Below are positions 24,561-36,120 of a stretch of DNA of 64,000 bases, piece after piece. Origin of the DNA: Riptortus pedestris (Eukaryota > Arthropoda > Insecta > Hemiptera > Alydidae). The translations under genes were made by a program, and so were the position numbers. The stretch lies in NCBI GenBank assembly GCA_019009955.1, contig CM032228.1, positions 124,800,001 to 124,864,000 on the forward strand, written 5' to 3'. Each line of letters begins with the position of its first letter. The stretch's first letter is position 1. The notes under the pieces were generated by a model that ran no database searches, had not been told where the DNA came from, and saw nothing but the letters and a program-made list of their open reading frames with translations.

Positions 24561-25059
24561 AACAAAACTTTATTAATATTTATTAATTTCGAGATTTTCG
24601 ACTTCCGGGCGTTTAAGAGTATTTATTAGTATCCCACTACGACGAAGTTACTAAATAAATCAATGGTTCCACTCTGGCTAGAAAAGTATGGACACCTTAG
24701 AGATAGCAAACCCCAATTAACTGAAGAAAAATAGATCGGACGTTAATAAATAATAAAAGAAATAAGTTATTTGAAATTAAGTGCTTCTATCGAAAATATA
24801 TAATTTTTGAGTAAGTGATGTGAAATTTTGAATATACCATCCGGCAACATAGCGTGGAGAGGACAATGCCCCGTCTTTTATTCAAAGGCACCTATGGCAA
24901 AACAGACTATAGATGTTTAAACCTCGGCATTATTGAAGAAATATGAAAGATATCCTTTAAGGGGAATCAACTATAGGGGTTGTCATGACGGATTTTCCCT
25001 ATGAGGAAAATGGGGTTTGTTGAAATTTGTATATTTGTGTAATATAATAACACTCATGA

Positions 25060-25670
25060 CTGTAATCCTGTGGTGGAAGGTCTTCGTGACTGTGGGTTGG
25101 AGAGTCTAATTCAGCAAAGCGTCAGTCTCTTACTTTAACCATAGCTTCAAGACACATGTGGTGAAGTGTGGTCAGGACGTTGGGTTTTTGCTTCAGGAGT
25201 GGGGTATTGTGTGTCTACGGATTCAGGACACGTGGGATTATCCGGGAATTCGATTTGGAGTGACTAGAGTGGCTCATGGCCCTATTTATTGTATTGGAGG
25301 AGGGACTTTAAAGGATAGGAAGAGCTCCTCTTAAGTCCCAACAAAAGAAGGAGATCCTTCGCATTTTCTACTTGACGAGTCTCTATCATAGGCTGGTAAT
25401 TGAACGTGTCCAGCCAGCGGCCCAACGTCAAGTGGATGTTCTTGTCAGGAAGGCCGTTAGACGTTGGCTTCAAGACCCGATCTCATTATTTCCCACCGAA
25501 GAAGAACCACATTAATTGATGTGTATGTGGTGAGTGGTAGAGGCGGGCTTGATAAAGTTCCGGAAGTATTCTCCCGGCCATGGATTCTTAGAGCTGCTGC
25601 TGAGTTGACTGGAGTGCCTAGAATTAAGGTGTGCGTTTTCTCCGTCACCCTCTCCTGAAAGGTTCGAGAA
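25060..25670 (+). pseudogene. Decayed R2-like non-LTR retrotransposon 3' end (restriction-like endonuclease region)
   Basis: Near 25467-25660 the frame reads SRPDLIISHRRRTTLIDVYV, then VSGRGGLD, with LRAAAELTGVP and VFSVTLS further on. This is the RLE module layout of R2/NeSL-type LINEs: R/K-PD, about 12 residues, then D (here ID), followed by QVVS-like and GVP-x-V-x-VTLSWRG-like blocks. Upstream pieces (25080-25310) are coding-like but frameshifted. Stops break it before and after, and no reverse transcriptase motif was found, so it is a 5'-truncated dead copy. Confidence 0.45.
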
Positions 25671-26284
25671 GGTCTGCACGGTAATTAGCCAAGCCTGGAG
25701 TCTCCCACATTGACAATAGGAGTTATATGGGTATCCTACGAGATTTGGACTGTTTGGGAGCGGCAGACGGCAGCTGGTAACGTCTGAGGAGGTCCGGAAG
25801 AGCAGGCGGGTTGGAGCCTCCATAAGGACACCGCAGGATGGGAGTCCCCAGAAAAGGTGGATAGGGAAAGGAGGGGCTTTCGTTGCTTACATTTAACAAC
25901 TGGAAGTAAAGTATTTTTTGCAGGAAAAAGAACTGGAAACTAATTTTCTAATCACCGTTTTTATCGTTTGTAAAAATAATGCAGTATAACGACCAATTTT
26001 GCTTTCCTGAAATAAAAATATTAAGGTAATTTAATTATAAATGCAAAGAAAAATTGTCGGCTCAGGTAATACATTTGTGAGCATATTATGTTTTAGGATT
26101 GTTATCTGACAAAAACTAATAGACAAAATAAAACTCTAAATGGGAAAATAAAGAGCTTTTTAAGGCGGATTGTTTGTGGGAAAACAAATACGAAACGAAA
26201 TATCGAGATGTTTTATATGCTCCTCCCCCCAACTTCCACTTTTGTTAATCTGTAAGAATATTATTAAATCCTAAAATCTAAGTT

Positions 26285-26510
26285 GAGGCAGCTGTAATAC
26301 ACGTGCCAAGTTTTAAAACTTGGTAATTCGGATCAGTAGTTCGTGAAAAAATAGCTAATAAACAAACACCGTTGTCACGTGACAAATAATGTTGATTTTG
26401 TTTAAATTTCACGTGAAACGAAAAATTAGTTTGAAATTTTGAGAAAATAATCAGTGTTCAGACAGAGGTTCCAAGTTTTAATATAAACTTATATATACAA
26501 AAAATATGAG
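26285..26510. repeat. Diverged copy of the GACAGAGGTT-ended repeat
   Basis: aaacttggtaattcggatca, tcgtgaaaaaatagctaata, aaatttcacgtgaaacgaaa and tgttcagacagaggttccaa resemble the repeat at 28408-28800 and 53626-53990 at lower identity. Confidence 0.4.
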
Positions 26511-26519
26511 ATGTAAAAT

Positions 26520-26634
26520 TTTGAATGGTACTCAAATTCATCATCTCCAAGATCGATGGACATTTGAGGAAATGGCGGCATGAGTATAAGCTCAATAGCT
26601 GGTTTTCTTTAAGGGAAGTCTGCTAAAACAAATT
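26520..26634 (-). repeat. HINE-like 5'-end fragment
   Basis: tcatcatctccaagatcgatggacatttga, then gagtataagctcaatagctgg, ending ggaagtctgctaaaa. Confidence 0.5.
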
Positions 26635-26834
26635 TCCTAGTTAATGTTAAAATTGGAGAAAAAATTTATAATAACTATTGTAGTACATATATTAAATACA
26701 CAACTAGAGTGATCATATAACATTTTTGGATACGGGTTATAATGACGGAGATATTTCGAATTTTAGATGTTCCCTCTTCCCTAAACCCCGACCCTCCCTC
26801 GTCTGATAGAAACAATATGCATTTAGATATGGAA

Positions 26835-27085
26835 TAAAAAGTCCGTCACGCAGGGGCTGCGTAAACTAAGCAGATTTCCCATGTGAAGTTTTACAGTAGA
26901 TAAATCTGCCCAATAACAACTGTAGTAGTAAGAAACATCTAAACCTATTCACGAGGGACGAATAGTTACGGAAACGGCCGCCAGAGCTCTCGGCGGAAAG
27001 TCCGAACATAGCCGACTCAAGTTCATTAACGGCTGAAATCGGACCAGTGGGAGGGGGGGTTTAGAGGGGAGGATTTTCAAAATGG
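26835..27085 (-). repeat. HINE-like element, 3' part
   Basis: Intact terminal hairpin (gtcacgcaggggctgcgtaa), subterminal repeat aagcagatttccc, then attcacgagggacgaatagt, gagctctcggcggaaagtcc and ttcattaacggctgaaatcgg. Truncated after the G-rich block. Confidence 0.6.
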
Positions 27086-27844
27086 TATTTGATACATTGG
27101 CTTATTATTGATGTGAAGTGTGCAAGCAATCACTGAGGAACATTTACAGCGTTAATTTTACCATCATTACACATGTCCTCGACAGACTAAATATAAAGTT
27201 AATGATATTATATAGGATTGAATGGGCACAGTTGGATTTCAAATGCTATTTTCTTGCAATTGAGGACAGAGAGAAGATATAGCTTAACAAAATGGTTCTC
27301 AAAGAAAGACTCCAGCCAGAAATCACTCAAGATAGTGGCAGGCAGTACCTACTGTCCTTACCTAGAAACTGCTTCTTTTATTACCTCTTGACTATTGAGA
27401 GCCCCCAATGACCTCTTAGAAGGGACAAGAGCGTGCCCAGGTCAAAGTGTGCACATGCCCCTAGACAATAGGAAGACCCGTCTGGGGCCATCTCATTCAA
27501 GTCTCCAAAAGCCATAAAGCAAGCTTAGGGGAGGCAGTGACAAATAACAAGTAATTTCCTAGGAGCCTCCACAGTTTCCCAGCATGACGCCCTCTCATGT
27601 TTTTGTTTAAGAAAACTAAGAGTATTGGTGTTTTTCAAAAAAAGGTTTTAACTTTTATTGAAACGTACTCAATTAAAAATATAAAGTGATTCTGATTTCC
27701 ACAAGTCCTTGGTTTCCAATTGTCTTGAGACCTTATTGCCAAATTCACAGGACTATTGTTCCTTTATCACACGTGATCATTGCTATTGCCATATAACATT
27801 AATGGAATAGGCTCTATCTGTATATCACTCAACTCAGGCCAAAC

Positions 27845-27856
27845 GGTTAAATGTTA
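27845..27856. repeat. Target site duplication, left (12 bp)
   Basis: GGTTAAATGTTA, identical to 28221-28232. Confidence 0.8.
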
Positions 27857-28220
27857 ATGTAGGTAGGATGAAATAATGTAGGCTACGCTTCCACTATAAT
27901 AATTTAATAACACGGCAAAGCGCTTTCGATACTGTGCATCATCGTCAGTGCCCTGTTGACACACACAATAATAGTTACAATTTACTACAAAATATTTTAG
28001 GTACATATAACAAAAAACTTATTTTTCTTTGGGCTAAAAACAATATAAAATTTAACGTGAAACTAAATAAAATATAAAACATTTCAATCAACAATAATAG
28101 TTACAATTTTCTATAAAATATTTTAGGTACATATAACAAAAAACTTATTTTTCTTTGGGCTAAAAACATATAAAATTTAACGTGGGACTAAATAAAATAT
28201 AAAACATTTCAATCAATTAT
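27857..28220 (-). mobile_element. Hammerhead-bearing retrozyme/Penelope-pLTR-like insertion (copy A)
   Basis: A 364-bp insertion bounded by a perfect 12-bp duplication (GGTTAAATGTTA). On the minus strand it holds two ~124-bp AT-rich direct repeats (period measured from 27971 to 28095), a short spacer, a hammerhead-like core at 27954-27912 and a tail ending tttcatcctacctacat at 27857. The left boundary (TGTAGGTAGGATGAAA on the + strand) is the same as in the copies at 42219 and 53105, as expected if insertion starts at a fixed RNA 3' end. No reverse transcriptase is encoded, so it would need one in trans. Penelope-like elements and animal retrozymes are known to carry type I hammerheads; which of the two this is cannot be decided here. 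Confidence 0.6.
27912..27954 (-). ncRNA. Hammerhead ribozyme-like motif (type I), copy A
   Basis: On the minus strand: AGGGCA, CTGACGA, one extra T, GATGC-ACA-GTATC (helix II, with one G-T wobble), GAAA, GCGC, TT, TGCCGT. The core CTGANGA...GAAA order is that of a hammerhead. Helix I pairs GGCA with TGCC, then meets one mismatch. Helix III is minimal (palindromic AAAGCGCTTT), as in hammerheads that work best as dimers. The unpaired T after CTGACGA is non-canonical. Confidence 0.5.
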
Positions 28221-28407
28221 GGTTAAATGTTAGTATGGCTTTAATCGAATAAAAAGTACGGAGTTCAGAACGTAAAATGTTACGTAAATTGTTGACGACA
28301 CATCAAAGTTGTCCATGTATCTCGGACAGCAAAGATCTGACGAAGCGCTAAATCGTATTTAACTGAATAATAATAAGATATTTCATAATATATTGATTAT
28401 TATTATT

Positions 28408-28509
28408 GACTAGCTAAGTTACCCGGCTTCACCCGGGAATTCATTTGAGGCTGAATGATATTTTGACATTCCCCGCCTCAGTGTTAAGGGTTTATACCCG
28501 TCGTTGATT

Positions 28510-28564
<55 letters not shown>

Positions 28565-28800
28565 GAAACCTCTGTCTGTACATTGATTTTTCTCTGGAAA
28601 TTTCACGATATTTTTTTCGTTTCACATGACAAAGACACGATAACTGCATTTTGTTTCTTTCGTGTATGTTTGTTTGTTTGTTACCTTTTCACACATAAAC
28701 GGCTGAACCGACTTTTATAAAACTTGGTATGTATATTACTACTAACCCAAATGACTTTAGGCTATATTAATATTCTCTGAGACGAACAGGAGTGGGAGCT
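28408..28800. repeat. Dispersed repeat with GGTTCAGCCGTTT-type tail
   Basis: Begins gactagctaagttacccggc, contains a (TA)n tract, then tgaaacctctgtctgtacat, ttcacacataaacggctgaa and tctgagacgaacaggagtgg. The same blocks recur in reverse at 53626-53990. The phrase around ataaaacttggtatgtatat and cggctgaaccgac is common in arthropod interspersed repeats, but I cannot name the class. Confidence 0.5.
28512..28558. repeat. (TA)n microsatellite
   Basis: TA tract inside the dispersed repeat. Confidence 0.95.
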
Positions 28801-28875
28801 ATAAGGGAAGCCTTAAATTAAAAATAAGGATATTTCGTTTCGTATTGCTTAAGTATAAATGAGCTATAAGCTAAA

Positions 28876-28879
<4 letters not shown>

Positions 28880-28927
<48 letters not shown>
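28880..28927. repeat. (TA)n microsatellite
   Basis: TA tract directly after the dispersed repeat. Confidence 0.95.
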
Positions 28928-28930
<3 letters not shown>

Positions 28931-29377
28931 AATATAATAAAGAATTTATAAAGTTTATCAAAAGTATAGATATGGATGTTGTAAAAATTCATTAGAATGT
29001 TAAGTTGATTGTGAGGAATGGGAATCATAATTCAATATATTTACCTTACATAGACTCACAAATTAAACATCGTTGAGTTTAAGTTTAATTTTAATTGATA
29101 TGCTTTTGTTCTTATTGTATTTATTTATTTACTTTTCATTTCATTTATTAATTTTGTTTGTAATTACCATACTTATTTTAATATTGTATTTTTTTTATTT
29201 TTATTTTTTTTTTCATTTTTTTTTATTTTATTTCTTGAATATTTGAATAGACAGTTGATAAACAAATATTTATTGTAAAATAATGATGTATTTAAACATA
29301 ATAATACATGTAATGTGCCATGTGGCAATGGAACATGTATTCGAATAAATAACTCCTCACAGGGTTACTATGAGGAG

Positions 29378-29409
<32 letters not shown>

Positions 29410-29424
29410 CAAACTCTAGCGGGG

Positions 29425-29650
29425 GTCAACAATCTTATTTGGCTGAAATCAGGCCATGGGAATGGGGAGGGGGGAGGTGGTTTAGAGAGAGATTTTGAAT
29501 ATTTCAAACATATCCGATATACATCACACATATGAACAGACCTTATTTTCGTCACCTGTGTAGGAACGATAGGCATCTGAAGAAATCTGTCGAAAATCGC
29601 AACATGAGTACAACCCGGTTAGCTGGTTTTCCTTAAGGTAAATCTGCTAT
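29425..29650 (-). repeat. HINE-like 5'-end fragment
   Basis: ggctgaaatcaggccatggg and a G-rich block, then cttattttcgtcacctgtgt, gaaaatcgcaacatgagtac and ggtaaatctgctataaaa. Preceded by a 29-base A run at 29377-29405. More internal family sequence continues to about 30140. Confidence 0.5.
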
Positions 29651-30177
29651 AAAAATGTTTATGTAAGGTCTTTGGAACCAGCTCATAACAACGGAGGTGT
29701 TTGGATTCTATGCCATAATCTCTCCTCCCTCTCTTGCTTGTCTGATCTATGCCATTATCTAATATAATCAAATTTAATTTTGCAGAAATTGGTTAAATAT
29801 GGAGGAGTATGGTGTTTAGAATGTAGAAACAATGACGTCTCACCCTACGTATTTGCATGCATCTCGCATACTGAAAATAAAATGAAAACAATGTTTTGTA
29901 TTCAGGCTTGGAATCACACTTTTAATAATATAATTCACTTGTTGGTAATGGGGGATTTGTGGAAGTAGGAGTTCTCTGAAGGCTGAAAAGATTGGTTGTA
30001 GCCACTATTGAACTGACTCATAATAATAGAGATATTTTTTTTTTGCCGCCCTCCCCCTCACATTAATTTTATTTCAGTTATGAATGAACTAGATCTTTAG
30101 TTGTACAAAATATGTGTAAACATCAAATTCGTAACTGTAGAACAAAAATCGAGAGTTTAAGTATATATATTAGACAT

Positions 30178-30686
30178 CATTTTAGCAGATTTCCCTTAAG
30201 GGAAATCAGCTATTGAGATCGTACTCATGACGCGATTTTCGAAAAAAAAATTTCAAATGTCCATTGATCCTACCCAGGAGATGACGAAAATGAGGTCCCT
30301 TCAAAACTACATACAAATATGTATATTGTTTTGTTAACGCTCTAGGGGTCGCAATTTTTGTTTGATCCTTACCAAACTCGATATTTAAACGTACCATACG
30401 TCGGATCAAAACATTGTATAGAACCAATCTTATTGCAAATTAAATTTACTATAAATATTGTTCTATGCATTTATTCTCTTTCTTGAATATTAACCGAGAT
30501 ATTTGCATTTTTATGAATTGTAAAGGACGAAATGAGATCGGCTAACTTCGGGTCTAGTCGTGAGTTTCCGTCAAAAGCTAGTTCGGCCGTTTCCGTAACT
30601 GTTTGACACTCTTGAAATTTCTTTACTGTAAAACTTCACGTGGGAAATCTGCTTACTTTACGCAGCCCCTGCGTGACGGACATTTT
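30178..30686 (+). mobile_element. HINE-like element, both termini, short form
   Basis: About 510 bp, from tttagcagatttcccttaag to gcagcccctgcgtgacggacat. The 5' end contains the 20-bp perfect palindrome GATTTCCCTTAAGGGAAATC at 30188-30207. The 3' end has subterminal GGGAAATCTGCTTA and the hairpin ACGCAG CCC CTGCGT. The TA microsatellite is almost absent (tacatacaaatatgtatatt), so the array is not essential to the family. Confidence 0.7.
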
Positions 30687-30689
30687 TTC

Positions 30690-31477
30690 GTCTTCTACAG
30701 GGTAAAAGTGATGGGAATTTTAAGAATGAGTATGTCAACAGTTGATTTAACTTTAGGTGAAGCTGCTAAAATAAAATCTAATCTTGTTCTGACAATCCCT
30801 TCCAATATCTGTAGGTTCCCAGAAGCAATAAGTAGAACTATGGTACCTTGGTAATATGTTCCCCTGCATCACATATTTAGCCATTTTATTCCACTCCAAA
30901 TCTTATAAATAACTTCATAATTACTTTTTTTAATAAATTATAAACATGTATATTGTTAATGATCGCAGTTGTGAGGTAGATCATTAAATACTTTAACTGA
31001 CTATACAATATAATTTTTGGAATCCATTGTTCTTCGGGCAGTAGATCACCAGACTGGTGGATATTAATAAATTTATTTTTGTAGAGTTAGTATGGATAGT
31101 TATGAGTTATGAATTTCATTTTAGTAGGGAGCAGAAGAGTTCGTGAAATATTATTAGGAAGCTCTTCATGTTATTGTTACTTACTAGTAATTGCCAATTG
31201 TACTATTTCCATTAAGCCCAGACCCTCTACAGATTAAGGGAACGGTGTTCCCTGAAATGTCTAGTTAGTGAGAGCCGTGGTGTAAGGATTTCTTACACCA
31301 TAAGTGTGAACTATCAGCTATTGCCCATACCTACCATCCAGTATTTTCATGGGAGAGTTGACCCTTGCTTCTACAAAATATTTGTAAATGGCGCATTCTC
31401 TAGTGATAGTGCCGTAAATTTAGTGTGGGGCAGTTCATCATCTCCCCTGAATAATTTGATCTACAAAAACATAAAAG
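30690..31477. other. Unique sequence, nothing recognised
   Basis: Short open frames only, no family recognised. Confidence 0.35.
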
Positions 31478-32128
31478 TAAAAGTCCGACACGCAAGAGCT
31501 GCGTAAAAAAGCAGATTTCCTAAGTGACTTTTAATAATAGATAAACACGTACATACTGCTAACACAACACCACCGTGAATATTATGTAAATAAATACAAA
31601 CTGTAATAAGAAATTTTTTCCCTCCCGACGGAAAGTGTCTGAATTGTAAACAAACAGGTCTGCCAACCTGACTCTCACCGGAAAGAACAATTGCTGAAAT
31701 ATATCAGAATATAACTTATTAATTTGATTGAAAACTATTTAATATATCTAATACTGTAATTTATAATGAACCTGAATAACTTTTATCTCAATCAATCAAA
31801 TTTAAGTAGCCCAAAACCTTGGGAGAGTCACCAGAACATATTTCCATGTATGTCGTATAATACATGTATTTTGAAAACAATATTTGGTATTTAAGGTTCG
31901 AATAATGTAGTTTATTACATACCCGAGTATTGTTAGTTTAACATGAGTAGAAGTAGAGGTTTGCTGAAGGCTGAAAACTAAAACATCCAAATATCTCGGC
32001 TAATATTCATGATACTGGAAATATATATATAGAACAATATTTATAGATCATCTAATTTGCAATAAGATTGGTTCTATACAATTTTTCGATCCGACTCGCG
32101 TCATGAGTACGACCTCAATAGCTGAAAT
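31478..32128 (-). mobile_element. HINE-like element without microsatellite
   Basis: Hairpin end aaaagtccgacacgcaagagctgcgtaa, then the gctaacacaacaccaccgtg, aatttgattgaaaactattt and atctcggctaatattcatga blocks. It joins directly to cgcgtcatgagtacgacctc without a TA tract. The final terminus is lost. Confidence 0.55.
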
Positions 32129-32476
32129 ATAGGCTTTTGAAGAGGCAGCAATAAACACAGATAATGATGAAGGGCGAATATAAATAAAAGACTTTCAGTA
32201 CGTCAATGATTTTTATTAATTTACTATGGCAGATATCGTACCTATGGCATGTGAACGAAAAAGTATCGTGAAATTTAGAGGAAAGTGTACATGTGTTTAT
32301 TTAACGCCCTAAAAGACTTTCCACCTTTCAATTGGAAAAGTGAATAAGATAATATTCTTATACCAATCGTTAATAATAGGTATTTTTTTTATACATCCGG
32401 CCTTTGGAAGTACCTACAATTTCTTTCTTCCCATCTTATACTCTTACCACCCCCCCCCTCATACACACACACACAC

Positions 32477-32477
<1 letters not shown>

Positions 32478-32532
<55 letters not shown>
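32478..32532. repeat. (CA)n/(TA)n microsatellite
   Basis: A short CA run at 32463-32475 followed by a TA tract. Confidence 0.95.
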
Positions 32533-32537
<5 letters not shown>

Positions 32538-32605
32538 GTTGGCTAGCGCTCTTCAGAATTTTAGTTTCTGGAATTTGAAATATCTCCGTTATTATACGTC
32601 TAATC

Positions 32606-33372
32606 GAAAAAGTCCGTCACGCGGGGGCTGCGTAAACTAAGCAGATTTCCCATGTGAAGTTTTACAATAGATAAATCTGCATACTGGTAACACAATACAA
32701 CCGTGATTAAATACAAACGGTAATGAGAAATCTTTCAGTTAATTAAAATAAATTCCCAACTGAAACGGCTTCTGAATTGTAAGAATAATTTATATTTTAA
32801 TAACTCAAATTTTAGTACTCCAAGAACTAAGGAAGGGGGGCAGAACGTATTTGTATAAATCTCACAAAGTAACGAAGGTAAGGTAAGGTTAGAAGAAGCT
32901 TCCACCTGAGCCGAGTACTGGCGGAAATGGCCGATCTAATCCGAACTATTCCCGACCACAGACTTCATAAAAATGCAAATATCTCGGTTAATATTCAAGA
33001 TAGAGAATAAATGTATATAACAATATTTATAGTAAATTTAATTTGCTTTTTTTTTCATTTTTTTAATTTAGATTGATTCTGTATAATTTTTCGATCCGAC
33101 GTATAGTAACGGAGATATTTCGAATTTTTGAAAATCCTCCCCTCTAAACCCCCCCTCCCACTGGTCCGATTTCAGCCGTTAATGAACTTGAGTCGGCTAT
33201 GTTCGGACTTTCCGCCGAGAGCTCTGGCGGCCGTTTCCGTAACTATTCGTCCCTCGTGAATAGGTTTAGATGTTTCTTACTACTGCAGTTGTTATTGGGC
33301 AGATTTATCTACTGTAAAACTTCACGTGGGAAATCTGCTTAGTTTACGCAGCCCCTGCGTGACGGACTTTTT
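32606..33372. mobile_element. HINE-like fold-back: two 3' ends head to head
   Basis: Both ends are the hairpin end of the family. The left end is aaaaagtccgtcacgcgggg at 32606 and the right end is its reverse complement, ending cctgcgtgacggacttttt at 33372. The inverted arms extend about 75 bp (through tttacaatagataaatctgc on the left and gcagatttatctactgtaaa on the right). The interior combines blocks of two orientations. Confidence 0.65.
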
Positions 33373-34129
33373 ACATAATCTGGAAGAAATTGTCATTAGG
33401 GGGTCATCCCTGGTAACGGACGTTCTGATTAGTTTACAAACAGCCTCCAAATAACGGAGTGGATTTTGTAAACCTGTCTGTGCTTTATGACTGAATTAGA
33501 ATGGATTTTAAATTTTTGTATTAAAACTGAATAAAATATTTTTGGCGTTACATACTTATGAAAGTTTTTAAAACAAAATATCCAATAGGGATATCAATAT
33601 AGGGGAGGGGGGAGGGTTAAATAGAAAATCGCCAATTTCGGTTCTCCACATATTCACCATTTCGGAATTTATAAAAGTCAAATATTGATATTTTAATAGA
33701 GTATGAATGCCTCTATGGGCAACTGGAGCGGTAAGAATGATTTTTACCACATTTCCCTAAAGGGATTGCGGTTGTACTTGCAGACTTCGGTCCCCACTTC
33801 TTACATATGTGATTTTTACCTAAAGCCTTTCATCAGCCAGAATGGCTGATTTCACTAAAGGAGGACCTGCTTAAGATGCCCATGCACAAGTCAAATAATA
33901 ATTGCGCTACGAAAGGAGCTCAAATCTTAAGCATATCTCGACGTACATAAGCACTTACTAAATAATGTCACAGGAGAACTCTCCTTGCATTAAATACTTT
34001 ATGTAATTAACATTGCGAATAAAATCAATATACATAAAGGATTTATATCGACTCAGGAGACAGAATTGTGAAACTAATAAACGTGTGTAACATTTTTTGT
34101 AAATTATCGAATAGTATACACCCATCCCT

Positions 34130-34455
34130 AGTTCGGACAGAGATATCCTGAATGTTTATTAGTCCTAGGATATTTTTTTATAATGAATTTAATAAAATGT
34201 GATAGGTAAATCCTGGATGTTTATTCGTCCTAGGCCCTAAGATATTTTTTATAATGAATTACTAAAATGAGATAGGTAAATTCTGAATGTTTATTCGTCC
34301 TAGGAAGACGAATGTCAGTGAAATAATAAAATGGGATAGGTAAATTCTGGATGTCTGTTCGCTCTAGGATATTTTTTTTTATAATCAATTACTAAAATAG
34401 AATAGCTAAGCCTGGATGTCTATTCGCCCTTGGCAAACAAGTGTTAATGAAATAC
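34130..34455. repeat. Degenerate ~75-bp tandem repeat, left part
   Basis: Four to five irregular units with the recurring phrases taggtaaatcctggatgttt, attcgtcctagg, gatattttttataatgaatt and actaaaatgggatagg. The array resumes at 35438-35520 after a HINE-like insertion. Confidence 0.7.
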
Positions 34456-35250
34456 TGAAAAACGTCCGTCACGCAGGGGCTGCGTAAACTAACCAGATTT
34501 CCCACGTGAACTTTAATAATAGATAAACCTATATACTGCTAACATACCACCGTGAATATTAACTGAATAAATACAAACGGTAATAAGAAATCTTTCCCCT
34601 CTCGGCGGGAAGCTCCTCAAATGTAAACAAACAGGTCTGCCAACAGGAAAGAAAAAAACAATAACTTAAGCATATCAGAATATAACATATTAATTTTATT
34701 GAAAACTATGTATTATATGTAGTACTGTAATTTATAATGAATCAGAATAAATTTGATCTCAATCAAATTTTAGTAGTCCAAGAATTTGAGACGAGGGGGG
34801 GGGGGGAGTTCCAAGAACATATTTGCATGTATCTCGTAAAATAAAGGTCTTCGGAAAACAAAATATTTAGTATTTTAGCTTCGAATAATGTGGTTTATTA
34901 TATAACAGAGTATTGTTTATGTAACACGAGTAGAAGTAGGGGTTTACTGAAGGCGGAAAAATATAAAATGCAAATATCTGGGTTAATATTCAAGATAGAG
35001 AATAAATGTATATATCAATATTTATAGTACATTTAATTTGAAATACAATTTGTTCCATACACTTTTTCGATCGGACTTATAGTAACGGAGATATTTTGAA
35101 TATTCGAAATTCCCCACCATCTCTAACCCCCCCCCCCCCTGGTCCGATTTCAGCCGTTAACGAACTTGATCTTTCTTTTTTACATAAAACTACTAAATAT
35201 CGAGTTTGATAACGATAAAACCCAAATTGCGACTGCTAGAGCGGTACCAG

Positions 35251-35320
<70 letters not shown>

Positions 35321-35435
35321 CAGTATTGAACGGACCTCATTTTCGTCATCTACTAGGTAGGATCAATGGACATTTGAAGAAAAATTTCTAATGAGTACGA
35401 CCTCAATAGCTGATTTCCCTCAAGGGAAATCTGCT
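34456..35435 (-). mobile_element. HINE-like element, full length, inserted in a tandem array
   Basis: Hairpin end at the left (aacgtccgtcacgcaggggc), the interior with (TA)n at 35254-35317, then cattttcgtcatctactagg and the 5' palindrome gatttccctcaagggaaatc ending ctgctaat at 35435. The flanks are two halves of the same tandem repeat (aatgaaatactgaaa / aatgggatagg), which fixes the ends of the element to within a few bases. Confidence 0.75.
35254..35317. repeat. (TA)n microsatellite
   Basis: TA tract of the HINE-like element. Confidence 0.95.
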
Positions 35436-35520
35436 AATATAATGGGATAGGAAAATCCTGGATGTCATTTGACCCTTGGCAGACAAGTGATAATGAAATA
35501 TTAAAATGGGCGGGGTAAGC
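35436..35520. repeat. Degenerate tandem repeat, right part
   Basis: taatgggataggaaaatcctggatgt, tttgacccttggcagacaag and aatattaaaatgggcgg continue the array interrupted at 34455. Confidence 0.6.
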
Positions 35521-35606
35521 CAAGTCAATAAAGATTTGAGTGAGGGATGTGAGAAGGTGTTGGGCATGGAGGTAATGATGTAGGCTATAAGGACTATTGT
35601 CAAGTA

Positions 35607-35652
35607 GAGAGAGAGAGAGAGAGAGTGTGAGAGAGAGTGAGGGGGGGGGTGT
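35607..35652. repeat. (GA)n-rich simple repeat
   Basis: Run of gagagaga with interspersed gtgtgag and a G run. Confidence 0.9.
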
Positions 35653-35679
35653 GAATAATGTGATGTGAGCAAGTGTGAG

Positions 35680-36120
35680 GGAGAGGGGTGGGGGGCGTAG
35701 GGCTACCTGCTAGGGCAGGCTAGGGCCTTCCCCACAACTCGTGATGCCGCCCCACTGTCGCCACAAACTCAAAGAATTGGGTAAGTCCGCTCAGCTTTTC
35801 TCAACCCTTTAGCTCACTCACGGCGAGCTCATTGTTAGCCGATCAACAGTCTTTCGTAAATGAATGTCTCCCTATCGTCCGTTTTCTCCTCGCTGTCCCC
35901 CACTCAAAAGTCTCTTTGTTCGCTTTTTAACTGCTCCCTCAGTTAATGTGTCTTATGCAGAGGCTCTACTCGCCCCCTTGACATTCCACTCCCAACTGCC
36001 TATTGGTTTAAGATTAAACCTGATTGCTGTTTTCTTGTGTTCTTAATTACTCACTCATGACATCATCGCCGTTGAGTCTAGATATGTGTATGAAAGTCAC
36101 AACTACCTGAAATATACTCA
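35680..36120 (+). promoter_or_regulatory. Candidate promoter and 5'-UTR first exon of Mad
   Basis: A GC- and CpG-richer island in AT-rich DNA, about 4.3 kb upstream of the Mad start codon, marking the point where the repeat mosaic ends. It contains a strong splice donor, AATTGG^GTAAGT, with GT at 35781-35782. Splicing from here to the acceptor at 40248-40249 would make a non-coding exon 1. No TATA box stands out. This is inference from composition and one donor. Confidence 0.3.

Noticed and set aside
34130..34455. Possible CRISPR-like direct repeats
   Set aside because: Irregular units of a decayed eukaryotic tandem repeat, without constant repeats and unique spacers; the window is animal DNA.
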